A model generated the notes under the pieces. The model did no database searches. It had not been told where the DNA came from and saw only the letters and a program-made list of their open reading frames with translations. This document shows, one piece after another, positions 34,498-46,000 of a stretch of 64,000 bases of DNA (position 1 is its first letter; every line of letters begins with the position of its first letter). Both the position numbers and the translations under genes were made by a program. The DNA is from Roridomyces roridus (taxonomy: Eukaryota > Basidiomycota > Agaricomycetes > Agaricales > Mycenaceae), in assembly GCA_029378245.1 (NCBI GenBank), contig JARKIF010000056.1:186001-250000 (forward strand). The letters are read 5' to 3'.

Positions 34498-36159
34498 ATG
34501 GCGAGCGAAGAACCAGAACCAGAGCCCCACTCCATGAAGGTCATATCCATTATCACCTTCCACACGGTCACTGCTACACCAACCGCTTCCGTCGGTGCCA
34601 AGAGTGTCAGGAACAAACAAAAAAGTCACAAAAGAGACAAAGACGAAGGAGTTCACCTACGTTTTCGAGAACACCTCCGATAACTACATCCCATTCTTGA
34701 AGCTTATCCTTTCCACACATGGCGAGCAACGGTATCGAATCGGGACCAGGTTCACCTTCAGCATCAAGGCACAGCTGCCTAGTGTAAAGTGCGTTCGTTC
34801 CTTGATTTTTGCTGTGGGCAGGTACTGAGGGGTGTTCAGGAAGGGGGAGGCTTTGGACATTGACACGGAGGAGGAGTACAAGGCCTTGGTTAAAGCTATA
34901 TTGACAGGCTTGCCAGCGAAGTTGACGGTATACGTTGATCAAGGTGAGATTCAGAAGAAATGGAAACAAGTGAGGTCTTGACTTCGCATAACGGCCAATG
35001 CTGACGGCTTTATTCAGAGGAAAGACTTGGATGAGGACAGCGATAATGAGGACATTGACGGAGAAGATCCTTCCTTGAACGACTCCAACGGTTTGTCAGA
35101 GCTCGACCGTGCACTTGCGCGGTTCCGAGAAATTCTTGAGAAGCGGTGGCAAAATGACCACGACGCCGGCTACATGTACATTGACCCGGATACGGGGACA
35201 TCGTACCCACTTACGCCGCAGATGATGAAGGAGTGGAGTCGTGCGATGGTGTGTGAAACGATTGCATTGAGAAGAGATGGAGTAATACTGACAGCTGTCT
35301 TGCAGTACAACGGAGAATCCAACCAGAATGCACCACCCGAGCATCTGGTGATGTTCAACACAGCACATAGAAAGACGGCACTCCACCCTTCCCGCATCGC
35401 TGCTGGTGTCAACCAACCAGCGCCGACGAGCGACTTGGGGCACCTGGCCAGCATCCTGACCACCGTTTTAGGTCACGCCGGCCTAGCACCCAAGCCCGCC
35501 CCCGCAGTTGAGGTCCCAGCTACCCCTGCGAGAACTGCCCACCATGCATCTCCCGCATCTCCCGCCTTACCTACCCCATCCAAACTCCCCCGCTTCCTTG
35601 AATACGCCTCGCGAGAGCTGGGGGTCCCAAATGCGAGGCAGTTCGAGTTTGCCATGAATGAGAATGGATACGGGCCGGACATCCTCCATCGGTTGGAGGA
35701 TCGTGACTTGACGGACCTGGGGATGACAAAGGGCGACGCGATGCGATTGAAAGCAGGTGCAGCGGCATGGTGGGAAGGACCACACGCCAAGAGGAAGCGT
35801 GCCTCATCTGACGTCCGCGCCGGTGGTGGCTTTCCCGGGTCTAGGTGTCATGATGTCATGATGATATACCCGCGAGCAAGAAGGTAGCCTTCGAGAGACG
35901 ATGGCCGAAGGAGGGTGGAGCCGAGAGGTTCTACGGGCCTCGAATTGTGAACGGCTACGGGGAGGCCAACATTTTCTATCGGTGCCCCATCCAGAACAAG
36001 TTTGTGCTGGTCCCGCTCGGCTACCGTGCGACGACGGAAGAAGAAATTGACCTCGCAGACGGCGATACCGAGATGGACCTCTATAACCCTCCCAACTCAC
36101 AGAGCGACGAGAGGAACAACGCCGCACAGACCTTGGCGGGCCTAGCTAATAGCTCCTAA
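34498..36159 (+). CDS. Element-borne protein with SAM-like region
   Basis: Six exons (34498-34594, 34635-34788, 34840-34969, 35018-35248, 35306-35812, 35881-36159) sum to 1398 nt, an uninterrupted 465-residue protein. The N-terminus has ETKTKEFTYVFENTSDNY. The middle is acidic (DEDSDNEDIDGED), then Ala/Pro-rich. Residues around 280-345 read FLEYASRELGVPNARQFEFA and LEDRDLTDLGMTKGDAMRLK, which resembles a SAM domain. A basic patch KRKRAS follows, and the end contains ERFYGPRIVNGYGEANIFYR. Function unknown. It sits wholly inside the mariner inverted repeats, next to the transposase and in the same direction, and has no disabling change. Confidence 0.78.
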
Positions 36160-36392
36160 TACCCTTCAAAGACTTTAATTTCTTGGTAGAACAAAGGCTC
36201 AGTAGCCTGTAATGTACATAGACTACAATCCAACGAACCTTCTTCATTTTTACTGCTGGCTTCGACGAAATACTACACTGACTGGTTTCGGGGTCCTGGT
36301 ATGTCATCCTCGCTTAGCTCAAAATAATTTCACGTTTTCCGCATACTTCTGAATTGCGCTGTAAGGCCAAACCTAAAGGTTCGGCAATAACT

Positions 36393-36655
36393 TACCAGCC
36401 CCACACCGATCGGCGACCTTGCTCAACCACCCGTCTTTAATCCAACCCTCAGGAATTTACGTTGCGCAGACGCATATGCCAATGACGTAGTATGGCAGGG
36501 ATGAGCTTATGGCCCATGGGAGCTGCAAGGAGGATTTGGCGCTCAGGAAATATGAAAAGAAGCCAGTCCGAAACGCACCGACAAAACTCAGCATAGACCC
36601 CACCCTTGTGACGCCGCGAACCATGAACGGCGCAAGTGCAGAAAGCAAAATGCCG
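36393..36655 (-). pseudogene. PAQR exons 4 and 3, dispersed copy
   Basis: The plus strand repeats the complement of exon 4 of the intact gene (ccccacaccgatcggcgacc onward, about 36396-36520) and of exon 3 (accgacaaaactcagcatag, from about 36577), with the intron between them. Peptide parallels are SALAPF and SMLSFVG. Several indels break the frame. It continues the fragment at 30425-30515 across the mariner insertion. Confidence 0.72.
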
Positions 36656-36720
36656 CATGGATTTCCGACGATGCAAGGGATAACGGGCATCATGAGGGCA
36701 AGAGACAAGCCGATGCGACA

Positions 36721-37250
36721 CCACGTGATCAACGCGGTTGTCGCATCAAAGTTAACGTTGACGGCGCCTTGTCCCACGCTGCCCCTTGATCCGCCCGCCT
36801 CATCAGATTCACTGCACCATCTCCTCGACGTTAATCGTATCCAGCCTCGTTCGACTCTGTCCGCCTGTGGGTGACGCACAGGAACAGTGTTTTCTCTCTG
36901 ACTTTACTTACCATGCAGCACACTAATGCAGCGTACGTACACTCAGTTTCACTCGACTGTCGACATGTTTCAATGGCTCCTTGGCTGAGTTGCTACAAGG
37001 TCTTCCCTTCAACTCGGCCCCCTCTCATCAAGAGGTTATGGATTCGAATCCCTGAGGATGCGCGATTCCGGGCTAATCACCTGGGCCAACATCAAGAATG
37101 AAGGAAGACCCCCAAGATGAACCATCGATGAAGACTTCAAGAATGAAGACCTAAAATGAAGACATCGAGAAAGAAGAAACCCGAAGAAAGAAGACCTCAT
37201 GATCAAGTTTCAAGAAAGACGAAGTAAGTCGTTTCTTTTTTTACGACTTT
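36721..37250 (+). repeat. tRNA-like dispersed repeat, copy B
   Basis: Uninterrupted copy starting ccacgtgatc. Box A is at 36979-36992 (ccttggctgagttg) and box B at 37040-37052 (ggattcgaatccc). A gaagac-rich tail follows, then a terminal hairpin aagtcgtttc...acgactt at 37226-37249. It shows the full-length form of the family, about 530 bp. Confidence 0.65.
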
Positions 37251-37683
37251 ATGTTCCGTTCACTCACTGGCGGCCCTTACACACTCCGATTCATGATGTG
37301 CCTCTCTCTCTCACCCATCTACGCCGCACTCTGTATCCGCCACGGTCACGGCCGCCCGTCCTGTCCAGTGCATGATCTGCCGACCATGTAATCAGAGGTT
37401 CCATTCCCCGGTAAGTCTGTATCTCCAGGTTCCACCCTGTTCCATCCCAAGTTCCACCGCTGAATGGCACTCAATCTCAGTCGTAATCTTGCCCAGCCAC
37501 GAGTCGGGACGACAGTGTCCGACCGATATTAATCGACCTCTCATGTCATTGTATTCCATGCCCGGCCACGACCATTCGGAACAGCCTGCCGATTACGCAG
37601 CCGAAAAGCTGAATTGAATGTACCTGGAGGTACTTATGTAAAGGATCGGCTCTGATCGGCTGCTGAACGCTGAGCGCTGAGAC
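37251..37683. other. Intergenic, no gene seen
   Basis: No frame here shows a recognisable motif. The stretch probably holds the promoter of the DUF829-like gene. Confidence 0.45.
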
Positions 37684-38915
37684 GTGAGGAATGCATCAGG
37701 TATCGTGCCAAGCTACTCGGTTCCGCACAGCCCACTCGGTTCCTCCCCTCCCCCCTTTCTCCTCACAACTTTGAACTCGTGCATCGGCGCGAGGAGCCAA
37801 GTCTACCCGTCTCTCAATCGTCTTCCCACCTGGGCAAGCTTGGAGAGGGGATTCATATCTCCCACGGAGAAAAGACCAGTGTCGTAAAAGACCCGAAGTG
37901 GGTGGATATTCAGCGTCGTTCGGCTCTCTTACCACAAAATTCTTAGGGTTGTGATAATATTTGGATGGAGTGAGTGCTAGGTTTTGGCCACCACCCATTC
38001 ACTCATCTTTGATTCTTCCAGTGGCTGCACCCCTCCAGCTTTTGGAAAAGTACGCTGCGGAGCACCGGCTCTGTTGGCCATCCGCGGATATAGTCATGGT
38101 CCAAGCCCAGCCGCCGTTCATGTGGTGGACGGATGAACAACGGGTGAGTTCTCAATGTCTCTTACCGTTTACGTGCAGAATTGACTCGATGCTAGAGAAA
38201 CTTAATGAGACCACTGGCGGATTACCTTGTTCGGACAGTTTACAGCCAGGGTCGAAGCAACGGAATTTTGTTACACGTTTTGAGCAACGGTTCGTTCACC
38301 TTTCCGGTGGTTATATCGCTAAAGTATCAACTCTAGGTGGCGGCTTTCAAAGTATTACACACCCTGGTTCCAAGCCAACCAGCCTTGGAACCAATCCGCC
38401 TTGCGATGGTCCTCGACTCTGTCCCCGGGAACGGAGAGTACGCATCAATACACCATTTCTTCGTCAACAGTACCCCAAAACCTCCCCTCGCAAAGGCAGT
38501 GTTGACTCTGGCTGCTGCTATGATCCATTCTGGCATTCAAATCAAACGATTCGGTACGTCGCGCCGTCCTCTCATGTGCGCAATGGTTGATTTATTGATT
38601 TACTCAGCGTCCGGCCAAAAACCACTTTTTCAAACCCTACACGCTGGCCTCCGAGCGCCCGATCTTCTCCCAGCAACAGACCCACACGCGCCTCGAGTGT
38701 ACATATACTCTGCCGTGGACAGCATGATCCACGCTGCGTCCGTGGAGGACCATATCGAGGATTTGAAGAAAGCCGCGCCTTGGTTGGATATTGCTGTCGA
38801 AAAGTTCGTAGATTCTCAACATGTCCGGCACGAGAAGAGCGATCCAGTGCGGTATTGGCAGGCGGTGAGGGGTGTTTGGGATCGCAGTTTGGGGACTGTG
38901 CGTGCGAAGCTTTGA
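37684..38915 (+). CDS. DUF829/TMEM53-like alpha/beta-hydrolase-fold protein
   Basis: The pieces in order are RVVIIFGWM at about 37944, AAPLQLLEKYAAEHRLCWPS, MVQAQPPFMWWTDEQR, then GRSNGILLHVLSNGSFTF. After these come AMVLDSVPGNGEY, RVYIYSAVDSMIHAASVEDH and a C-terminal HVRHEKSDPVRYWQAV with a stop at 38913-38915. These match the DUF829 pattern: nucleophile region HVLSNG, then late Asp and His. Acceptors at about 38023 (ttccag) and 38196 (gatgctag) keep the frame. The next junction needs an intron of only 30 nt (38309-38338) or is a nonsense lesion. The 5' exon is uncertain; 37684 is only the first ATG of the upstream frame. Confidence 0.62.
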
Positions 38916-38979
38916 AGAAGCATTTCCAATTCGATTCACTGGGTCTGGACGTATACTTTGATTACACTTGGAAAAGTCC

Positions 38980-40689
38980 TCAGATCAAGATATCAGGTCC
39001 CCCAACATTCTCGGTCTTCTCAAACACGCCCTTCGGATCGACCCCCATCCTCATCTGCTCCAACCTCGCATAGTTGCCCGCGTAGTACATCTCCTGCCAC
39101 CCACTCAACTCTGGGTCCAAATAATTAGCATACGCACCAAACACCGTCCCAGCCATCCCTGCGTCGTTTGTGATGGCGCTGACCATCCCGTTGACGTACC
39201 CCTCGCCGGTCTTTGGCCATGATGTCGTAGTGGACCGTGCGTAGAATTGAATGGTCCAGAGGTGCGAGCGGTGGGGATATGCCGTGGCGTCGGCGGGGAG
39301 GGAAGAAATAGCGCTGTTACCGCCGCCCCAGAGTTCAAATTGAACGAACCAGGAGAGGCTGCTGGGTATCGGTGCAAGGAACGCGTGGGTTGCGAATGCG
39401 GATAGGGCGGAGGGGGTGAGTGGAGATGACGCGGGTACTACGAGGGATTTGGCATAGAATGTGTCATGCTGTTTGACATGAGATCTTGTAAGTGGAAATG
39501 CCGTAGAAACACTCACCGTGTCCGGCTTCTGCTGTGTGTCCAAAGAACTCCCCCAAACTTGCTCCAACGCCGTGATCCAGGAGACTTCTTCAACATACAC
39601 GATATGCGCTGCTCCCGTTCGCCCAATCAGTGGACCCTCCACCACCTGATAAAAGCTCTTGAGGTCACCCATGTAGAGCCCGCCCATCTCCACAAGCTTG
39701 CCCCCATTCAACACATTCGCAATGATACCAACCTCCTTGGGCGCGCTGGAAGCCCACGTTTGATACCCCTCTATGAGCAAGGTAAATTGACTGGTGGAAA
39801 GGTTTGTGTTGTTGAATTGGTACGAGAAGCGAACGACGCTGGAAGGGGCTTGGTGCGTTTGGAACACGTATTGAGTGACTATGCCAAAGGACGCCGAGGC
39901 GCCTCGGATGGCCTGAATAATTCCAAGTAAGCAGACTCTTCCCGGATGTTATGTAAGAAGCCAGCCACCCACCCAGAACAAATCGGGGTGCTGCGTGGCG
40001 CTGAGATGCACGACGGTTCCATTCGAGAGTACCATCTCCGCAGAAACGATTTGGTCAATCAGAAGGCCCCAATTGCGTGCAGCCATGCCCCATCCGCCGA
40101 ATCCACCGTGGCCGCCGACCCTTTGACTAAGCGTAAGTAATACGGAGACGAACGAAGAAGAACCGAGTTACCCCACATACGGACACGTCCCTGCTTTCGG
40201 TCAAGCCGCGCATCATTCAATAAAATTATAAAACGAACCGTGAGCGAGCGCACGCCCTTGGTCGTTCAACGACAGTGCCACGGCCCCAAGCCGAGCGCCT
40301 GGCTGGATGACGACGGTCTCGTCGTTGGAATTGTAGGTAATACGCGCCATGTCGCGGAACATGATCACCAGCGCTCCATTACGCGAGCCATATCCCGACG
40401 CAGAGTACGAATGGCCGCCAGAGAGAGCCGAGACGTGGACGCCGTGTTGAGTTGCACACCGCACGGCGAGTGTGACGTGCGTCGTTTGAGTTGGGTAGAC
40501 GATGGCGGCGGGGGTGTAGTGGAATCGGAGGTTGAAAGGCGTGGTGGAGACGTTCCAGGTGGTGTTCTGCGGGATCTCTACGTTCAGATTGTGGCTCTGC
40601 AGACAGGAGACCAGGGAGGCGGATGCGCTGCCGGTAAAGGCGAGAAGAGGTAGTAGTACCCAGGCAAGCATATTGGTACGACGGGCCAT
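38980..40689 (-). CDS. Secreted BBE-type FAD-linked oxidase
   Basis: Five exons (40239-40689, 40172-40190, 39973-40120, 39517-39912, 38980-39468). A signal peptide (MLAWVLLPLLAFTGSASA) is followed by a PCMH-type FAD domain. SALSGGHSYSASGYG holds the His that binds FAD covalently. The 19-nt second exon encodes GTCPYVG with the second (cysteinyl) attachment residue, and GGHGGFGGWGMAARNWGL follows. The C-terminus YYAGNYARLEQMRMGVDPKG is the BBE domain. Relatives oxidise carbohydrates or alkaloid-like substrates outside the cell. A TATA-like tatatag lies 20-30 bases upstream of the start. Confidence 0.87.
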
Positions 40690-41262
40690 GAATCTGCAGG
40701 GGCTCTTATATAGTATGGGGTCAGCGCCAAGAAGCCGACCCGTGGAGCGGATGTCACAAAAGAATTGGAAGCTGAGGGGGGAATGCGGCTCGATTCGTTT
40801 GAACCGAGGAATTAGAGCGCCCCCCCCTCTGAGGCCACCATGCGGCGCGGAGGACGTCACGGTCTTGAGAGCCTTCGAGAAACTTGCGGCTTCTTGAGGC
40901 GGAGTTATGGTCAGTTCTGGATACGAATGAGCCTTCGATGGGATGTGCGTCACGGTGTCGGGAGCAAGAAACCAGCTAGTAAAGGCTGGAGATGGCTGAA
41001 ATGGCTTTCCCACGGTTGCATTATTGCTCTGTTCGTACACTCCGAGCCGTGGCGCCTGGTTGAAGTAATTTGGGCTCCGAAAGCCATCGCACCCGCAACC
41101 AACGAAAGATGGGTGAGTCAAGAACGAGTTCGTATTCCAATTTAATCTCACCATGAGTATCACTGACAAGAGCCGATGCAAGAGAATCCTAGTTGACTGC
41201 AACGCGAACACATCGCAGCGTACCCGGTGGATGAACACAGATGCCATAAAGAAGAGTCAACT
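40690..41262. other. Intergenic, no gene seen
   Basis: Upstream of the oxidase and downstream of TTC1. A long minus-strand frame simply continues upstream of the oxidase signal peptide (to 41247) without family resemblance and is unlikely to be translated. Nothing else is seen. Confidence 0.45.
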
Positions 41263-42237
41263 CTATCTTGTAAAATTCATAGAGTATCCGCCCTGGCCAT
41301 TGGGCTCAAATTTGAAGTTGTCGGTAGACAGACCAAAGTTGCCTGCCGAGTGTTAATTATCCATAGAGTTGGAACGACAACGATACGAACCCAAGATACT
41401 ATCCCCCAAATTCTTCAACTTGCCCAGCATTTCCCCTGTTTCCTCCTTCTGCGCAGCTTCGACACGGGGTTTGAGTAGGCGTTGACTTCGTTCGATTTCA
41501 GTTGCTTGGGGCGAGGATTGGGGAAGGAGCTTCAGAAGGGTGTTGTAATCTTGGATAAAATAAACACGAATAGATGTGGATGCATTAGACGACTAACCTT
41601 CTTGAGCAGCAGTCAACGAACTCCATGTATCTATCTTATCGTTTGAAGCTGCGCGTCGTTGCAAAGCTTTGATGTAGTTCGGATCGTCGAGGAGCGCTGG
41701 AGAGGTTGAGCAAGTATGATATTGCATTCAGTAGAAAAGTCACCTTGCGTGCAAGCTTCGACCGCTTGCTTGTGATCGTCCTGCAAAAAATCTAGATTTC
41801 AAACAATCTGATAAGTAAGAGATGCTCACCAGCTTCACATAACACGCCCCGATGTTCGCGTACAACACCGCTCGTACCTTGGCGTGCTCGATTTCTTCGG
41901 GCGATGGTGGAATTGCGGGCTCTTCCTCCACTTTGGCGTCGTCGTCTCCGTCTTCCTCTTCATCCTCGCCATCCACATCCCTACTCCCTCGAGCTTTAGG
42001 CTTGACCTTCCGCAGCGGTAGCCTCCCCACCCCCGCTCGATACGCCACTAGCGCTTCCTCCCATCTGCCCGTACGAAAGTGGTCATTGCCTTCCGTTTTG
42101 AGCTCTTCAGCTGTAGAAAGGAGGGAATCCTGGATTGGCGTGGATGTCTCAGATGCGCGTTCGATTGCGCGATATTGGCTGACGTACGGGTTGGAGAACG
42201 AGATGGCGGGCGAGGAGGCGGAAGCGGAGTCGGCCAT
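41263..42237 (-). CDS. TTC1: TPR protein, TTC1-like
   Basis: Five or so minus-strand exons start at 42237 (MADSASASSPAISFSNPYVS). The first TPR is EELKTEGNDHFRTGRWEEAL, then a long acidic insert, AVLYANIGACYVKL with a donor at 41829, a 36-nt exon ending EACTQ, and DPNYIKALQRRAASND. The C-terminus KLKNLGDSILG then FGLSTDNFKFEPNGQGGYS ends at stop 41263. The tail closely matches TTC1, a Hsp90/Hsp70 co-chaperone-type TPR protein. The tRNA-like repeat copy C begins within about 11 bp of the start codon, so the promoter or 5'UTR must lie in repeat sequence. Confidence 0.8.
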
Positions 42238-42247
42238 GTGTCACGCC

Positions 42248-42750
42248 ACCACGTGATCAAAGTGACGTTGACAGTCGCGTAAGATATCCCCGAGCCCGGC
42301 CCAAATGTGCCCCTTGATCCGACGCAGCATCTCTTCAACAGTCAACTTGTCCTCAACGACTCGAAGCCGTATACATGGAACTCCATCGCTGTCCGCCTGT
42401 GCGTACCCCGGAGGAACGGTGTCGTCTCTCTCCCGAATCGGCCACCCTGCTGCACAGCACACCACGGCGTACGTGCACTTACCCAGGTTCAGCAGCCAGC
42501 TGGCATGTTTTCATGGCTCCTTGGCTGAGTTGGACATTCCATCCGACTCGGCCCCCTCTCCCAGGAGGTGATGGGTTCGAATCCCTAAGGATGCGCGATT
42601 CCTCAAGAATCAAGACTTCAAGGAATCAAGGATGAAGACCTCGAAAAATGAAGACCTCAAGCGAAGACCTCAAAAACGAAGGCCAAGAAAGAATAATCAA
42701 GAGAAGACCTCAAAAATGAAGAAAGAAGACTTCAAGCTTCAAGACTCAAT
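42248..42750 (+). repeat. tRNA-like dispersed repeat, copy C
   Basis: Starts ccacgtgatcaaagtgacg. Box A is at 42519-42532 and box B at 42573-42584 (gggttcgaatcc, a perfect consensus). A long gaagac/tcaaga tail runs to about 42750. The terminal hairpin seen in A and B is not evident. Confidence 0.65.
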
Positions 42751-43031
42751 TTTCACTCCATTGAACTTACTAGAACCGGTGATACTAACGAAGGACCGCG
42801 TGGTACATATCTGCCATGCCATATCTCACTTTTTCACCGAAAAGTTTCAAGACTGCCCTCGGGTGTTTAATATTACCCCAAGTACCTGATGAAAAACTTG
42901 CATTGGTACGAAGGACGACGAAATATCGAGGAACGTCGATGTTCGTCCACCTTGGGAAGTCAACGAATAAATTGATAACTCATACACCATGTACATACAA
43001 TCCAAGAAATCCACAGTGAAATGTCCGAAAT

Positions 43032-46000
43032 CTAACTTTCCCCATGCCCAGACTGTTCCAGCAATCTCTTTGCCTCCTTCCCCATGCTTTTGAACTCGTC
43101 AATAACAGTCACCCGATTATTGGCTCCCCGTCTAATCTCCGCCCTTCTCTTCAGCTCACAGACATCTTGGAACGCCATGGAAACAGCGAATGGGGGACTT
43201 AGCGTAAACGCACAGCTCGCCTTGATGTAGTCTAGGTCTCGTTCGTCAAAGTGCTTTAACTCGCCGTCGATCGGGCGCCGATAATCCTGCATGACGGTGA
43301 GCATTATGTTATCCGACATCCTCGCCGGCCCCTTCTTGCGCCGGTCCTTCTCCTTTTTCCCCAGACCCGGGACTCCCGGCTGATTGGGCGGGGGCAACTT
43401 GGCGCAGTAGTCGGCACACAGCTTCTCCATCCACTCTTTAATAAGCTTGAGGTCATCCTTCATGGCGGGCCGAGTCTTGGCGAGCTCCTTCGCACGAGCC
43501 CACACCTCGAGCACATCATAATCAGCACCAGGCTTTGTCTTGCTCCGCACATGTGACGCGACGACCTCAAACTCCACCAGCAGCGCGTCCTTGACTTTCA
43601 CGCCCTCCTTGAGCAGCGAATCCAGCACAAACGGCCCAAGCTCCCGAGGCCGCTTGGTCTCGCGGTCACCGCCGAAGCATACCGGCCGCTGACCGCCAAA
43701 TTGCTTTTGATCCAGCTTGTGCACGGCGTCGAGCAACCGCAAGCCCGTCTTGCTCGCATCAAGCAGAGTCGACGTCCTGCAATCCATCAGTACACAAACC
43801 CAGGATCCAAGCTGCAAAGCTTACATGTGTGCGATCCGCCGCGTATCGGCATGGTCGAGACCATGCTCATACACGGCAAAGTCGTGAAAGTGGGAATATC
43901 TCCCAACAAAGTTATCCACCAGCCCGGCAAGGACTTCTCCCTGAAACGCTAGCTGAGCCTCCGCCACCTCCATCTTTGCCAGCTCCTGACCAAAGTCCGC
44001 GACTTTCTTGACCTGTCGCTCGAAATTCGTCTCGAGGAAGCCCTCGGGAACAGGGACGAAGGGTTTGTTCTGGAACGGGGTAACGATATCAGGGTCGCCA
44101 ATGATGATGGCCTCGTCTAGGTCAATGGTTAGAAAGCGGAGTAGTGAAAGCATCAAGGGCATACCGCCGTCCATATCTGTACGGAGCGTTAGTATGTGAA
44201 CAAAATACGAAGAGCGGTCTGCACGTACCACCACCAGCAAGCAGAGAAGCCAAACTGCGGTCCCCATGGATAGATGTGACCAGCACGTCGACGTACTGTG
44301 CCAACGCTGGAATGTCGACCGCGGTAGCCTAAGACGCGTCAACGACCAATGACGACGCAAAGAGCACGGCGAGATACCTTTTGCATATCAGAGGGCTCAC
44401 GCATCGGATACCTGCCCACCTGAGTTCAGAATAAGCAAGGGACAAGGACTATATCCGCAGCACGACGCACCACAACGTCTTGCCGAAGCGGCGTGTCAAG
44501 ATCGACAGACGACCTGTAGAACACCTCTCCCTTCTTGAGTTTCCCCGTCGGGTCTAGACTCAGGTCAGTCAAAAAGTAAAGCAGATTGGACGACTCCCTC
44601 ACCCGGGATAATGTACGCTTCAAAAGAGTGTTTTACAGGGATCTTGTACCGGGTCAAGTAGCCCTCCATACTTGTCTTTATGACATTCTCAATTTTCTGG
44701 GAAAGAAAAGGCGCATAGAGGGGATCGAAGCCCGCCTGGAGGAGCTGCAACGCGGCCTCCGCACAAGTCGGCGGCTCTGTAGTAATGGGCTTTAGCAGCT
44801 GGATGGGATTCGAAGCTGTCAGACTCACCTCCTGCAAGAGCATTGACGTTCGCATTCTGAAGGAGATCGATCTCCTCCTCGACGACCTCCTCATGATGCT
44901 CATCCTCCCTGAATGCACGCTTCTCGAATCCCAACGCTCTACTCGCACCACCAGCGAGATTCTGCAATCTGGCCCGGGTTACTTTCGAGACGGTATTGAT
45001 GGCATTCCATAGGTACGCCGGTGCGTATGGCCCCGGACCCCACTTAATGAGCGGTGTTATAAGATCCTTGAGCCCTTGCTCCTGCAGAGAACAGAAGACG
45101 GTCGCGGGAACGCCGTTGTTGGCGAGGATGGTGATGGCCTGCGCGGACAGGGTTAACGAGGACGATGGCCCCGACGCGGAGAGTAGGTCAAAGATCCGGT
45201 GCGACCTGCGCAACGGCTGGTCGGCCTGGAAGCGGATTTTTCGCTGGGAATCACGGATCCAGATCGTCGGTTGGGGCGACTCGTCATCTGGGTGCACGAG
45301 CCACATGCCTTTGGAGCCAGCGATACGCCCTTGAAAGGCCACCGGGGGCCGCTCGTACTTCATCTGCGCGCAGATTTTGAGAACTGCCGCGCGATTGATG
45401 AAGCCACAACCATCGGTCATGATAGCCTCGGTCGGTGGATTTTGTTCCTTTGCCCATCCGTCGGCGTCTGCAAAGAAGCTTCAAAATGAGACCCCTATGT
45501 GAACGATGGAATCTCACACTCGTCGTCGATGAAATGTATACGGTCAGCGTCAAACTCGATTACGGGGATGGACGTCGAAAGATACAGGCTAAACCGAGTG
45601 GAGTACTTGGCGAACGGCTGCAAAGTAGTGAGACACACAAAACTGCAGCTCAAAAGGAACGCACCTGTTGGCCATTGAGTTCCAACGGATTGTTTCGCCT
45701 CAAGTATGCGTCGAACGATATCCGATGCTCGTCCCCACACCATCTCCGCCATGTCCGACCGTCATCGTAATCCTCGTCTGTCTCGATCATATACACCTTG
45801 CCTGCCTTGGGAGGCAGCGCAACGTAGGTCCGCCCGCATAGAATAAACTTGCGCGTAGCCCACTTCTTGATCACCGCACCATTCTGGTCGTCATGGAGCG
45901 ATATGACACTGAGCGAACCCAACTCGCGCGCCAGATGCGTCGAGCGCGTCATCTGCAGCGCTTCCAGCCTGACTTTCGGCTCTGTTTTCTCTCCGGTATG

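Larger units (their letters stand above)
30704..36361 (+). mobile_element. Tc1/mariner-type element with a second gene
   Basis: Perfect 72-bp inverted repeats at 30704-30775 and 36290-36361 begin cagcgcaattcagaagta and are each bordered by the dinucleotide TA, the signature of Tc1/mariner insertion. Inside lie an intact transposase (30797-31858) and an intact 465-aa gene (34498-36159), both on the plus strand. Two retroelements have inserted between them (32064-33700 and 33718-34303). Without those and their duplicated sites the element is about 3.43 kb, large for this superfamily. It lies in the intron between exons 4 and 5 of a PAQR copy. Confidence 0.9.

Noticed and set aside
36655..36720. 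MFS transporter fragment next to the PAQR copy
   Set aside because: About 30 bp resemble an MFS exon (gatttccgacgatg), but the match is too short and may be part of the PAQR copy.
40690..41247. Upstream extension of the BBE oxidase frame
   Set aside because: The frame stays open, but a clear signal peptide and a TATA-like element mark 40689 as the start.
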